Both the position numbers and the translations under genes were made by a program. Shown piece by piece: positions 9,127-17,732 of a stretch of 64,000 nt of DNA (position 1 is the first letter of the stretch; the number at the start of each line of letters is the position of its first letter). The DNA lies in NCBI GenBank assembly GCA_938041335.1, contig CALIAF010000031.1, positions 62,001 to 126,000 on the forward strand, in the 5' to 3' direction. Source of the stretch: an uncultured Ulvibacter sp. (GTDB lineage: Bacteria; Bacteroidota; Bacteroidia; Flavobacteriales; Flavobacteriaceae). Under the pieces are notes generated by a model, which saw only the letters and a program-made list of their open reading frames with translations, ran no database searches and was not told the origin of the DNA.

Positions 9127-9134
9127 CAAAAGTA
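9127..9134 (-). promoter_or_regulatory. -7 promoter box almost touching a start codon
   Basis: TACTTTTG on the minus strand matches TAnnTTTG. Only 4 bases separate it from the ATG of the coiled-coil protein, so the mRNA would be leaderless or nearly so. Confidence 0.55.
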
Positions 9135-9185
9135 AGTTTGTCCTTGCTAAAACAAAAGAAGAATGCTAAAATTATTTTAATAACA

Positions 9186-9428
9186 TTATTTTTTCTTTAA
9201 TAAGGTGTTGTGATCGTTACGACAAAAGTTTAAAGCGCCAGATGGGCATTTGCGTATTTGGGCTATAATTTCTTGGGTATTTGAACCCTCAAGATTGATC
9301 CATGGAATAACGGTCATTCTAAAAACACTGGATAATCCTTTCGCGCATTTTTCAGCGTGAATACATTTTCTTGGGGTAAAAGTTACCGTAATTTCACTAT
9401 TCGCAAATTCATTACAAGCTATTTCCAT
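9186..9428 (-). CDS. Divergent 4Fe-4S mono-cluster protein (Fer4_19)
   Basis: An 80-residue ferredoxin-like protein. The family pattern CIHAEKCAKGL, followed by VIPWINLEG and a final KCPSGALNFCR, is that of the Fer4_19 group, which binds one iron-sulfur cluster. Such proteins often go with CDGSH or oxidoreductase domains. Here the gene stands alone, with no obvious electron donor next to it. The Cys positions visible are in CIHAEKC, KCPSG and FCR. Its redox partner is unknown. Confidence 0.75.
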   Translation of the reverse strand: MEIACNEFANSEITVTFTPRKCIHAEKCAKGLSSVFRMTVIPWINLEGSNTQEIIAQIRKCPSGALNFCRNDHNTLLKKK

Positions 9429-9594
9429 ACGTGCAAATTTGGGGGTTGCAGGAAGTAAATATAATAAAATAATCGATATAAGGTAATTTTATTCGATTAA
9501 AAGTATATTTCTGTAGGTGAGATGTAGGAATTTAATTCCTTAACTATGTATAATTAAAATTGTTAAAGCAATTGCATGCGCGCTATATGCACCA

Positions 9595-10899
9595 CTAAGC
9601 TACTGCCTCTTTATAAACGCGTAAACATCTTTCGCGAGCCTCTTTATGATCGACTATTTTTTCTGGGTAGGCATCTGTATTCATTTCTGGCACCCATTTT
9701 TGTATGTATTCCTTTTGTTTGTCAAATTTGTCCACCTGTGTCATCGGATTAAAAATTCTAAAATATGGAGCCGCATCAACACCGCTACCAGCAGCCCATT
9801 GCCAGTTGCCTACATTGCTTGATTGCTCATAATCTAAAAGTTTTTCAGCAAAATAAGCTTCGCCCCAACGCCAGTCTATTAATAAGTGCTTGCATAAAAA
9901 ACTAGCAACAAGCATACGCACTCTATTATGCATATGTCCAGTAGCATTCAATTCGCGCATTCCAGCATCAACCAGCAAGTAGCCAGTTTTGCCTATTTTC
10001 CATTTGTCAAACTCCTCTTCATTGTTACGCCATTGAATACGGTCATATTTACTACGGAAGGCGTCAAATTGTGTTTTTGGAAAATGCCAAATAATCTGCA
10101 TAAAAAACTCACGCCATATAAGTTCGTGCATAAAGGTTTCATTCTCTTCTGCGATAGCTTTCCGCATCATATTTCTAACACTTACAGTTCCAAAACGAAG
10201 ATGAGGCCCTAAATGTGACGTTCCGTCGACCGCAGGAAAATTACGTGTGCCTTCATATTCTTGAATTAAAAGAGGAGAAACGTTATAACCTGGAACCTTG
10301 ATATCAGATTTTGTAAAACCAATAGCACTTAAAGTAAGATGGGGTAATTTTTGTTTTTGAAGTAATGCATCCATGTGTGCACTAGTATCATATATTTTTA
10401 AATGTTCCCCTTCGTTAAAGGCTACTTTCCATTTGTTCTTAAAAGGAGTATAAACCACATAAGGTTTACCATCGCCTTTTACAATTTGGTTCTTTTCAAA
10501 AATTACTTGGTCTTTGAAGGTGTAAAAACCGATATCTTTTTCTGCTAAAAATGTTTTAATTTCTCGATCACGATCTTGCGCATACACTTCATAATCGTGA
10601 TTAGTAATAACGTTCTGGACGTCAAATTCTTGAACTATTTGTTTGTATATTTCTAATGGCTTCCCATGATACATTGCAAGACCGCTTCCGTTTTTCTGCA
10701 ATGCATCACACATGGCTTGCAAGCTATCGTGGATAAAAGTAACGCGAGCGTCATTTTTAGGCAACTCATTTAATATTTCAGAATCAAAGATGAATATGGG
10801 CAGCACTGGATACTTACCGTTTAGTGACTTAAAAAGCCCTACATTATCATCGAGTCTTAAGTCACGACGAAACCAAAATATGTTTACTTTATCTGCCAT
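9595..10899 (-). CDS. phr: Deoxyribodipyrimidine photolyase
   Basis: A 434-residue flavoprotein of the photolyase/cryptochrome family, which uses blue light to split UV-made pyrimidine dimers. An N-terminal antenna-binding Rossmann domain (VNIFWFRRDLRLDDN) is followed by the FAD domain with GTSHLGPHLRFGTVSVR, the HNRVRMLVASFL helix and WQWAAGSGVDAAPYFRIFNP. This matches class I CPD photolyases, although a cryptochrome-like role cannot be excluded by reading. It is upstream of nothing on its strand but near an SDR, an SRPBCC protein and an aquaporin, a grouping often seen with light-response genes in Flavobacteriia. Confidence 0.92.
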   Translation of the reverse strand: MADKVNIFWFRRDLRLDDNVGLFKSLNGKYPVLPIFIFDSEILNELPKNDARVTFIHDSLQAMCDALQKNGSGLAMYHGKPLEIYKQIVQEFDVQNVITNHDYEVYAQDRDREIKTFLAEKDIGFYTFKDQVIFEKNQIVKGDGKPYVVYTPFKNKWKVAFNEGEHLKIYDTSAHMDALLQKQKLPHLTLSAIGFTKSDIKVPGYNVSPLLIQEYEGTRNFPAVDGTSHLGPHLRFGTVSVRNMMRKAIAEENETFMHELIWREFFMQIIWHFPKTQFDAFRSKYDRIQWRNNEEEFDKWKIGKTGYLLVDAGMRELNATGHMHNRVRMLVASFLCKHLLIDWRWGEAYFAEKLLDYEQSSNVGNWQWAAGSGVDAAPYFRIFNPMTQVDKFDKQKEYIQKWVPEMNTDAYPEKIVDHKEARERCLRVYKEAVA

Positions 10900-10916
10900 T
10901 TAATTTCTTCTAATTA

Positions 10917-10984
10917 GTCAAACTGAGCTTGTCGAAGTTCGTTTAACAAGTTAATTTGTTTTCCTTAGACAGGCTCAGGATGAC
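10917..10984. repeat. REP-like intergenic inverted repeat (copy A)
   Basis: The left arm GTCAAACTGAGCTTGTCGAA and a degenerate right arm with GACAGGCTCAGGATGAC face each other across about 28 bases. It belongs to the GTCAnnCTGAGCnnnGTCGAAG family that also occurs at two other places in the window. It lies between the photolyase and SDR genes. Confidence 0.7.
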
Positions 10985-11003
10985 TGTTAACTTTTTTTAC
11001 CTA

Positions 11004-11696
11004 CTATTTAGCTTGCAATGTAGACATTCCGCCATCTACACCAATAATTTGCCCAGTCATCCAAGAAGATTCATCACTAAGCAAAAACTGGGCTACAGCG
11101 GCAATGTCGTCTACTGTACCCACCCTTTTTAAGGGATGTCTGTCACCCATCTTTTCTTTTTTCTCATCTGAAGAAAGAAGCTTTGATGCAAGCGGTGTAT
11201 CTGTTAATGAAGGTGCAATTACGTTCACTCTAAAGCTAGGTGCATACTCTGCGGCTAATGCTTTTGCAAAACCTTCAATAGCCCCTTTTGCGGCTGCTAC
11301 CGAGGTGTGATAGGGCATCCCAACCTTTACAGCAACGGTACTAAAAAAGACTAAGCTGGCTTGATCTGCGTGTTTTAATTTCGGGATTAATGCTTTAACC
11401 ACCTTAACCAGACTAAAGAAATTAAGTTGCATATCCTGTTCAAATTCTGCAAGTTTAAGCGCTGCAAAAGGCCTCAGGTTAATACTTCCTGGACAGAAGA
11501 CTAAGCCATCAATGGCGTCTGGCAATTTTAATGTAGCAATCTCATCTTCCATGACGTCAAAAGTATGATAGGTAATTGCTTCTGAAATGTGCTCACTTGT
11601 TCTACTGGCAATATGTACATTATGTGCTTCACTTAATCTATTTGCTAATGCTTGGCCTATTCCGTAAGAACCACCAATAAGTAGTATGTTTTTCAT
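11004..11696 (-). CDS. SDR-family oxidoreductase lacking the catalytic tyrosine
   Basis: A 230-residue short-chain dehydrogenase/reductase fold. The nucleotide-binding turn is GGSYGIGQA, and the C-terminal part VNVIAPSLTDTPLASKL ... MTGQIIGVDGGMS is canonical. The usual YxxxK is altered: in MPYHTSVAAAKGAIEG the position four before the Lys is Val, so the catalytic Tyr appears absent. A Tyr sits four residues earlier. Enzyme activity is therefore uncertain. It stands between photolyase and an SRPBCC protein on the same strand, and the substrate is unknown. Confidence 0.85.
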   Translation of the reverse strand: MKNILLIGGSYGIGQALANRLSEAHNVHIASRTSEHISEAITYHTFDVMEDEIATLKLPDAIDGLVFCPGSINLRPFAALKLAEFEQDMQLNFFSLVKVVKALIPKLKHADQASLVFFSTVAVKVGMPYHTSVAAAKGAIEGFAKALAAEYAPSFRVNVIAPSLTDTPLASKLLSSDEKKEKMGDRHPLKRVGTVDDIAAVAQFLLSDESSWMTGQIIGVDGGMSTLQAK

Positions 11697-11912
11697 ATGT
11701 ATTGCCCGTTAAGGCTTGTTTTTATTAGATTCTGTCTAAGAATTAATAGCTCTTACTATTGTTTCAAAATTTAAAGGTTCGAAAATTAATTTGTTAAAAG
11801 GTATTCGGAATTTACGATTCACTTTTAACATGTAACCAAAATGCTTTGCTAGGCTTCTGAGCGTTTACTTTAATAGTGTTGATAAACTGCTCTGTTAAAC
11901 ATGTAAATTGGT

Positions 11913-12377
11913 TCATTTCATTTTTCCGAAGAGTTCATGAAGTTTTTTTGTTCGATATTCAAAAATCTCATCTAGTTTTGGTTTTACAATAAAAGGATGC
12001 ACAAGTTGACCCAACCATCCCATAGGTACTTTGTAATCTATGATGTCTTCCATCTCCACACCGCCTTCAATCTCTTTGATAAAATGCTTGTGATGCCACA
12101 ATGCGTAAGGACCAAAGCGTTGCTCATCTACAAAATACTCGCCCTCTTTTACATGTGTAATTTCTGTAACCCATTTGGTTTTTATTCCAAGTACCGGTGT
12201 TACAATATATTGTATTATCTGCCCTGCATACATAGGCCTATCGGCTCCAGATAAAATATCAAAGCCCATATAGTCTGGTGTGATGGTCGCAAGATTTAAT
12301 GGGTTTGAGAGAAAGTCCCATGCTTGCTGCTTTGTTATGGGTAGATTTTGTTTTGCGTGTTTGGTATATATTTTCAT
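11913..12377 (-). CDS. SRPBCC (START-like) family protein
   Basis: A 154-residue protein with the START/Bet v1-like fold used to bind hydrophobic ligands. KQQAWDFLSNPLNLATITPDYMGF and the middle EMEDIIDYKVPMGWLGQLVHPFIVKPKLDEIFEYR are typical of the cyclase/dehydrase-like subgroup. In Flavobacteriia these often lie next to photolyase and SDR genes, as here. A ligand or pathway is not shown by the sequence. Its last codons overlap a TTTCCGAAG nonamer. Confidence 0.82.
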   Translation of the reverse strand: MKIYTKHAKQNLPITKQQAWDFLSNPLNLATITPDYMGFDILSGADRPMYAGQIIQYIVTPVLGIKTKWVTEITHVKEGEYFVDEQRFGPYALWHHKHFIKEIEGGVEMEDIIDYKVPMGWLGQLVHPFIVKPKLDEIFEYRTKKLHELFGKMK

Positions 12378-12447
12378 TTACAGTGGTTGTGAACTTTCCG
12401 TAAAAATAAATAATGTTTAATAAAAACACCTTAACATTAAACAAAGT

Positions 12448-13101
12448 TTAACAACAATTCTCATCTTTTACAAGTTGGCAGCTTACCACCGCCAAGAAGC
12501 ATCCAAGAATAGGAGCAAATATATATATCCAAAGTCCTTCTAGGTGTCCACTCAATATTGCAGGGGCAATAGATCGCGCAGGATTCATAGATGCACCCGT
12601 TATTGGTCCTGCAAACATCGCCTCAAGTAAAACGATTCCGCCAATAGCGATACCAGCGGTTGTGCCTATTTCTTTAGATCCGGTAGAAACATTAATGATG
12701 ACAACCATTAATAAAAAGGTGAGTAATACTTCGAGAATAAATACTTTTAAATGTGCTATCGCTGGTAGTGTTGCTCCTAGCGTTTCCGAAGTAGGGAAGA
12801 GGTACCACAGCAATGCACTAGCAGCAAAGGCACCTATTAATTGAACGATTATGTAAGCAGGTACTTCTTTCCAGGGAAACTTCTTAGCGTAAGCAAAACC
12901 TATAGTTACGGCAGGATTAATGTGACAACCACTTATATCACCAAAAGCGTAGATCATTCCCATGACAATGAGTCCAAATGTAATGGCAACACCTGGATGT
13001 GTGACTACACCACCAGTAAAATCATTAATAACCATCGCTCCTGTCCCGCAAAATACAAGACCAAAAGTTCCAATAGCTTCTGCAATGAGACGTTTTTTCA
13101 T
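12448..13101 (-). CDS. MIP-family aquaporin
   Basis: A 217-residue inner-membrane channel with six predicted helices and both half-helix motifs, INPAVT (in SGCHINPAVT) and NPARS (in ASMNPARSIAP). The short length and the Ser after NPAR fit a water channel (AqpZ-like) rather than a glycerol facilitator, in which Asp follows NPAR. The glycerol kinase and dehydrogenase genes are 44 kb away, which also argues against a GlpF role. The promoter box lies 4 bases from the start codon, so the mRNA has almost no leader. Confidence 0.9.
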   Translation of the reverse strand: MKKRLIAEAIGTFGLVFCGTGAMVINDFTGGVVTHPGVAITFGLIVMGMIYAFGDISGCHINPAVTIGFAYAKKFPWKEVPAYIIVQLIGAFAASALLWYLFPTSETLGATLPAIAHLKVFILEVLLTFLLMVVIINVSTGSKEIGTTAGIAIGGIVLLEAMFAGPITGASMNPARSIAPAILSGHLEGLWIYIFAPILGCFLAVVSCQLVKDENCC

Positions 13102-13105
13102 GCTA

Positions 13106-13113
13106 CAAAAATA
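13106..13113 (-). promoter_or_regulatory. -7 promoter box next to the aquaporin start
   Basis: TATTTTTG on the minus strand ends 4 bases before the aquaporin ATG, predicting a leaderless or near-leaderless mRNA. Confidence 0.55.
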
Positions 13114-13208
13114 CGCCTTTTGAACTAGTTTGGGTTTTATGAAATTATTAACTCTAAAGACAGTAAGTAATATTTATTTTCGTGACGTAATAACCTAAAA
13201 CATAAATC

Positions 13209-14051
13209 ATGAAAAAAGTAATACTTTTTATCGCTGCTGTGGCAATGACCGCGGGAGTATCTGCTCAAATTGAAACACCGGCAGCTAGCCCATTTCAGAA
13301 AATAGAACAAAAAATTGGACTTACAGATGTTACTGTTGAGTACTCAAGACCTTCTAAAAAAGGAAGAACAATTTTTGGAGACTTAGTACCTTATGCTAAG
13401 ATGTGGCGTACTGGTGCAAACAAAAACACCATGATCACTTTTAGTGATGCTGTAATGATTGGTGGTAAAGAAGTGAAAGCTGGAACTTACGCGATCTTTA
13501 CAAAGCCAAATGCAACAAACTGGGATATATACGTATATACAGATAGCGAAAACTGGGGAACTCCAGAAAAATGGGATGATAGTAAAGTAGCAGCAATGGT
13601 AAGTGCTCCAGCACAACCTATGCCTATGTCTATTGAGACTTTTACCATGAGTTTTGACGATTTTAAAGGTAGCGATGCGAACCTAGGAATGATGTGGGAT
13701 AATGTATATGTTGCACTACCTATAAAGACCATGACTGATAAAGCAGTTTCTGCTAGTATTGATAAAGTAATGGCTGGACCTGGTGCAAATGACTATTATA
13801 GTGCAGCGGTTTACTATTTAGAAAACGGTAAAGACATCAACCAGGCAAAAACTTGGATTGATAAAGCAGTAGCAATGCGCGGAGACGCATTCTGGTATCA
13901 GAGACAACAATCACTTATTTATGCGAAGTCTGGAGATAAGAAAGGTGCAATAAAAGCAGCGAAGTCTTCTATGGCACTTGCAGAAAAAGAAGGGAATGCA
14001 GACTATGTTGCATTAAATAAAAAGTCATTAATGGAGTGGGGTGCTTTGTAA
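13209..14051 (+). CDS. DUF2911 domain exported protein
   Basis: A 280-residue protein with a signal peptide (MKKVILFIAAVAMTAGVSAQ). The DUF2911 core begins at SPFQKIEQKIGLTDVTVEYSRP and includes KGRTIFGDLVPYAKMWRTGAN and KAGTYAIFTKPN. The C-terminal part (about 185-280) is helical with TPR-like spacing (AKTWIDKAVAMRGDAFWYQRQ). It is likely periplasmic or outer-membrane associated. The function is unknown, though the family is widespread in Bacteroidota. It is a single-gene unit ending in a terminator. Confidence 0.85.
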   Translation: MKKVILFIAAVAMTAGVSAQIETPAASPFQKIEQKIGLTDVTVEYSRPSKKGRTIFGDLVPYAKMWRTGANKNTMITFSDAVMIGGKEVKAGTYAIFTKPNATNWDIYVYTDSENWGTPEKWDDSKVAAMVSAPAQPMPMSIETFTMSFDDFKGSDANLGMMWDNVYVALPIKTMTDKAVSASIDKVMAGPGANDYYSAAVYYLENGKDINQAKTWIDKAVAMRGDAFWYQRQQSLIYAKSGDKKGAIKAAKSSMALAEKEGNADYVALNKKSLMEWGAL

Positions 14052-14073
14052 TCTTACTTTTTTAAAACAATTT

Positions 14074-14106
14074 AAAGCATCCTATTTTTTAGGATGCTTT
14101 TTTTAT
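14074..14106 (+). terminator. Terminator after DUF2911 gene
   Basis: An 11-bp stem, AAAGCATCCTA / TAGGATGCTTT, is followed by a run of T residues. It lies about 22 bases after the stop codon. Confidence 0.88.
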
Positions 14107-14234
14107 GAAATTTAGATTTGTGTTTTGTAATACTGCTTAATAAGTGTAATTTTTGTAAGAATTTTACGTATTAAATGTTAAAATCATAAATTATTCATAG
14201 TTATATGCAATATAACTTGTATATTTATCATACA

Positions 14235-14316
14235 TTAAATCGGGGTGCTTAAGTAAAACAGCTGAGAAAAAATACCCGTCGAACTTCGCGAGATAATACT
14301 CCCTGAAGGAATTTGA
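14235..14316 (+). promoter_or_regulatory. TPP riboswitch aptamer with no gene behind it
   Basis: All conserved parts of the THI element are visible in order: CGGGGTGC, GCTGAGA, ATACCCGT, CGAAC, the AGATAATACTCC bulge/P5 (GAG/CTC) and CTGAAGGAA. P1 is six pairs formed by TTAAAT (14235-14240) and ATTTGA (14311-14316). TPP riboswitches normally sit in front of thiamine synthesis or transport genes. Here an expression-platform terminator follows, but the downstream plus strand carries only antisense to a hypothetical gene and then the his operon. It may be a relic, or it may act through antisense transcription. Confidence 0.9.
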
Positions 14317-14321
14317 TTAGA

Positions 14322-14362
14322 AATGGGAGCTAAAACTTGAAACGTTTTGTTCCCATTTTTTT
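14322..14362 (+). terminator. Terminator of the TPP riboswitch
   Basis: A long stem (AATGGGA / TCCCATT plus AAAAC / GTTTT, 7-base loop) ends in a seven-T run. It lies 5 bases past the aptamer's P1, as expected for a transcriptional off switch. The T run is on the plus strand only, so it is not the terminator of the convergent gene. Confidence 0.88.
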
Positions 14363-14374
14363 AATGATGTTGTT

Positions 14375-15001
14375 TTAATACTCGCCGCAAAAATCATTAT
14401 AGTAATCTATAACTTCAATCATATCAAAATACGTTAGTTCTCTTGATTTGATTTTTTTAAGAAGTCCTGGACAATTTTTAAACCAAATTCTGGCTTCCTG
14501 TCTAAAGTTTAGTCTGATATCATCCACTTTATTTTCACCGCTTTTCTTTATCCAAAATCTAATTTTTTTTAATCCCAAGCTTCCTCTTGGATATGGTGGT
14601 ACACCATTTTGGAAAAACTTGTTATCATGGTTTATATAATCTTCCCTTTTTAATTGGGCTTTACTTTTCTGAGTGGAAAAAGATTCTGGGTATTGAGCAT
14701 AAACAATAATTTCGCCCACCGATTCAATTTTTAATAACTTGAATCTATTTTTCATATAGACATATTCATATATGCCAAATGGTTCTTTTCTAAATTCTAC
14801 TTTAATAATATCTAATCCATCAAAGGTCTCTGGGGCTTCATCTAAGGTTATTCTAAATTCTATTTTATCTTTTGATGTAATGTCAGCGAATCCTTCAAAT
14901 TTAGCTCCATCATGTAATGTTATCTCAGCAGGTATCTGAGCAATAGTAGTGCCCATAAATAATATAAAAAATACTAAAAATGATTGTTTCATTAAAGCCA
15001 A
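14375..15001 (-). CDS. Hypothetical exported protein
   Basis: A 208-residue protein with a signal peptide (MKQSFLVFFILFMGTTIAQ, beginning at Met4 or Met1). The mature part contains EITLHDGAKFEGFADITSKDKIEFRITLD, which looks like a small beta-rich domain, and then a charged region with many Lys and Glu. I do not recognise the family. It lies between the orphan TPP riboswitch and the end of hisIE, and is transcribed toward the riboswitch. Its position suggests it, or a rearrangement around it, separated the riboswitch from its former gene. Confidence 0.55.
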   Translation of the reverse strand: MALMKQSFLVFFILFMGTTIAQIPAEITLHDGAKFEGFADITSKDKIEFRITLDEAPETFDGLDIIKVEFRKEPFGIYEYVYMKNRFKLLKIESVGEIIVYAQYPESFSTQKSKAQLKREDYINHDNKFFQNGVPPYPRGSLGLKKIRFWIKKSGENKVDDIRLNFRQEARIWFKNCPGLLKKIKSRELTYFDMIEVIDYYNDFCGEY

Positions 15002-15053
15002 GTTTTGAACTTGAACAATATATAATATTTAAACCTAAAAATAATCACTTCTA

Positions 15054-15638
15054 TCATTTAGACCGCTCTCTCAAAACCTTCTCAATATCTCCTATCTTAG
15101 TATTCTTAGCCTTAAATAGCACCAGTAAGTGGTAGAATAAATCTGCGGCTTCATTAGTGAATAAGACATCATTATCGTCTTTTGCTTCTATTATAAGTTC
15201 TACCGCTTCCTCTCCAAATTTTTGTACCACTTTATTAATTCCTCTCTTTATCAAAGAAACAGTATACGATGATTCATCTCCCTCTTCAATGCGCTGTTCA
15301 ATAATCTGTTCTAGTTCATATAAAAAACCATTCACGCTGTCATCATTAAAACAGTTTTTGCTGCCTTTATGGCAAGTAGGTCCTTTTGGGTTTACCTTTA
15401 TAAGTAAACTATCCTGATCGCAGTCTTCTTGTATAGAGACTACTTCAAGAAAATTACCAGAGGTTTCTCCCTTTGTCCAAAGCCGTTGTTTGCTTCTACT
15501 AAAAAACGTCACACGCTGTTCTGCTTGTGTTTTTAAATACGCTTCTTCGTTCATATAACCCACCATCAATACTTGTAACGTAACCGCATTTTGTATTACG
15601 GCTGGCACTAATCCGTTGTCTTTATATTCTAATGTCAT
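15054..15638 (-). CDS. hisIE: Bifunctional phosphoribosyl-AMP cyclohydrolase / phosphoribosyl-ATP diphosphatase
   Basis: A 194-residue fusion for steps 2 and 3 of histidine synthesis. The N-terminal HisI domain has FFSRSKQRLWTKGETSGN and the metal-binding DCDQDSLL, then CHKGSKNCF. The C-terminal HisE domain has the SYTVSLIKRGINKVVQKFGEEAVELIIEA helices. The ATG beginning MTLEYKDNGLVPAV matches the family start; a GTG eight codons upstream is less likely. It is the last gene of the his operon, 56 bases after hisF. Confidence 0.95.
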   Translation of the reverse strand: MTLEYKDNGLVPAVIQNAVTLQVLMVGYMNEEAYLKTQAEQRVTFFSRSKQRLWTKGETSGNFLEVVSIQEDCDQDSLLIKVNPKGPTCHKGSKNCFNDDSVNGFLYELEQIIEQRIEEGDESSYTVSLIKRGINKVVQKFGEEAVELIIEAKDDNDVLFTNEAADLFYHLLVLFKAKNTKIGDIEKVLRERSK

Positions 15639-15694
15639 AATTTTTTCTGATAAAATTTGCACCCTTTAGAGCTGGGGCAAACAATTTTTGATTT

Positions 15695-16450
15695 CTATTC
15701 TCTTACTGAAATGTTATTACTCGCCAAATACGCCTTTAATTCTGCTATAGGGATTTCATTGAAATGAAAAATGCTCGCGGCTAAACCACCCGTGGCTTTT
15801 GTTTGTTCAAATACTTCTTTAAAATGAACAGAATCACCTGCACCGCCAGAAGCAATTACAGGAAGATTAACAGTTTCTGAAACTTGCTTTGTGATATCTA
15901 ATGAAAATCCATCTTTAGTACCGTCACTATTCATAGAAGTAAGTAGAATTTCACCACCGCCTAATCGTTCTATTTCTTTTGCCCATGACACGGTTTTTAA
16001 TTCGGTTCTTTTTCTACCTCCGTGAGTGTATACCCACCATTCATCATCTTCAAATTTGGTGTCTATTGCCACTACGAGACATTGACTGCCAAATCGCTGT
16101 GCAATTGCAGAAATCAATTCAGGGTTTTTAACCGCTGCGCTATTGATACTCACCTTATCTGCTCCTGCATTAACAAGTGCCACGACATCTTCTACGCTAC
16201 TAATACCGCCACCTACGGTAAATGGAATGTTGATTTCTTTTGCCACTTTAGTCACAAGTGCAACAAGTGTTTTTCTTTTCTCGACTGTCGCGGTTATGTC
16301 TAAAAACACTAACTCATCTGCACCTTCTTTTACATAGCGTTGCGCGAGCTCTATTGGGTCACCAGCATCTCTAATAGCTACAAAATTGACCCCTTTTACC
16401 GTACGTCCATCTTGAATATCTAAACACGGTATGATTCGTTTCTTTAACAT
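15695..16450 (-). CDS. hisF: Imidazole glycerol phosphate synthase cyclase subunit
   Basis: A 251-residue (beta/alpha)8 barrel that works with HisH to make imidazole glycerol phosphate and AICAR. The catalytic Asp11 is in [10 protein letters not shown], and the second acid is in [10 protein letters not shown]. The phosphate-binding FTVGGGI and ASGGAG loops are present. The start overlaps the end of hisA by 7 bases, so the two are translationally linked. The length is normal. Confidence 0.97.
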   Translation of the reverse strand: MLKKRIIPCLDIQDGRTVKGVNFVAIRDAGDPIELAQRYVKEGADELVFLDITATVEKRKTLVALVTKVAKEINIPFTVGGGISSVEDVVALVNAGADKVSINSAAVKNPELISAIAQRFGSQCLVVAIDTKFEDDEWWVYTHGGRKRTELKTVSWAKEIERLGGGEILLTSMNSDGTKDGFSLDITKQVSETVNLPVIASGGAGDSVHFKEVFEQTKATGGLAASIFHFNEIPIAELKAYLASNNISVRE

Positions 16451-17157
16451 AAGGCTTCTAGTTGTTTCATCGTTATTCGACCTTCATAAATTGCTTTACC
16501 AATAATGGCTCCTTCACAACCCAATGCTTTTAAAGAATGCACATCATCAATATGGGCAACACCACCACTAGCAATTAATTGAATTGAGGTTTGTTTCATA
16601 ATCTCTTTATATAAAATTTCCGAAGCACCCTCGAGCATCCCGTCTTTAGAGATGTCAGTACAAATCACAGAATTGATACCTGCAAGTTCATACTCTTTAA
16701 TAAAGTCAATCACGTCAAGTGATGAGGTTTCTGTCCACCCTTGAGTAGCTATTTTTTTATCTCTACAATCTGCCCCAAGAATAATTTTATCTGCGCCATA
16801 TGTGGCGAGCCATTGTAACACTTGTGCTTTATTACGAACCGCAATACTGCCTGCCGTGATTTGCTGTGCACCAGAATTAAAAGCTACCTTAATATCTTCG
16901 TCGCTTTTAATGCCGCCTCCAAAATCTATTTGCAACGATGTTTTACTAGCGACTAGTTCTAATACTTTATAATTGACAATGCTCTTTGCTTTTGCACCAT
17001 CCAGATCTACCATATGCAGCTGTTTGATGCCGTGGGCTTCAAATTGTTTTGCAACCTCTAGTGGGTGCTCGTTGTATATTTTGATCGTATTGTAATCGCC
17101 TTTTGTTAAGCGCACACACTTTCCGTCAATGATATCTATAGCTGGGATTATTCGCAT
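16444..17157 (-). CDS. hisA: ProFAR isomerase
   Basis: A 237-residue (beta/alpha)8 barrel for the Amadori rearrangement of ProFAR to PRFAR. The catalytic Asp8 is in [14 protein letters not shown], with the second Asp in [11 protein letters not shown]. The phosphate loops IDFGGGI and IASGGVA are clear. It overlaps hisH by 10 bases upstream and hisF by 7 downstream. It shares barrel architecture with HisF, as is known for this pair. Confidence 0.97.
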   Translation of the reverse strand: MRIIPAIDIIDGKCVRLTKGDYNTIKIYNEHPLEVAKQFEAHGIKQLHMVDLDGAKAKSIVNYKVLELVASKTSLQIDFGGGIKSDEDIKVAFNSGAQQITAGSIAVRNKAQVLQWLATYGADKIILGADCRDKKIATQGWTETSSLDVIDFIKEYELAGINSVICTDISKDGMLEGASEILYKEIMKQTSIQLIASGGVAHIDDVHSLKALGCEGAIIGKAIYEGRITMKQLEALC

Positions 17158-17732
17158 AATTCTAAAAAGTTTTTAAGTATTGTATTACCTACGCTGGCAG
17201 ATTTTTCTGGATGAAACTGTGTCGCATAAAAATTATCCTTTTGCAATGCCGCAGAAAAGTTCAAAATATATTCACTTTGGGCTATCGTATTTTCATTGAT
17301 GTCTGCATAAAAGCTGTGCACAAAATAAACATCCTCTTCAATGGTAACATCTTTGAATAAATCACCTTTGATGCTAGTAAAGTTATTCCACCCCATTTGC
17401 GGGACGATGTCTGTCGCAGGAAATCGCTTAATCCTATTATTAAAAACACCAAGACAGGTCGTGTCACCTTCTTCGCTATGAGTGCACAATAATTGCATGC
17501 CCAAACAAATACCCAAAACGGGGTTCTTTAATTGTGGAATGAAAAGATCTAACTTACGTTCTTTTAAATACCGCATTGCCGTACTCGCCTCACCAACACC
17601 AGGAAATATTACCTTATCGGCAGCTTGTAGGAGTTCAGGATTGTCCGTTATGATGCTCTCGTACCCTAATCGTGTTATCGCATTTTGAACAGACCGCACG
17701 TTGCCTGCATTATATTTTACTATCGCTATCAT
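17148..17732 (-). CDS. hisH: Imidazole glycerol phosphate synthase glutaminase subunit
   Basis: A 194-residue class I glutamine amidotransferase that supplies ammonia to HisF. The nucleophile Cys76 is in [11 protein letters not shown], and the His/Glu partners are in TQFHPEKS near residue 173. The N-terminus [15 protein letters not shown] is typical. It starts 4 bases inside the end of hisB. Confidence 0.97.
   Translation of the reverse strand: MIAIVKYNAGNVRSVQNAITRLGYESIITDNPELLQAADKVIFPGVGEASTAMRYLKERKLDLFIPQLKNPVLGICLGMQLLCTHSEEGDTTCLGVFNNRIKRFPATDIVPQMGWNNFTSIKGDLFKDVTIEEDVYFVHSFYADINENTIAQSEYILNFSAALQKDNFYATQFHPEKSASVGNTILKNFLELCE

Noticed and set aside
12259-12444. Small ORF between SRPBCC and aquaporin genes
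   Set aside because: It overlaps the SRPBCC coding sequence in another frame and has no family features.
12448-13101. Aquaporin as glycerol facilitator GlpF
   Set aside because: It has Ser, not Asp, after the second NPAR, is short, and is 44 kb from glpK and glpD.
14322-14362. Terminator of the hypothetical gene 14375-15001
   Set aside because: The T run lies on the plus strand only, so it belongs to the riboswitch.
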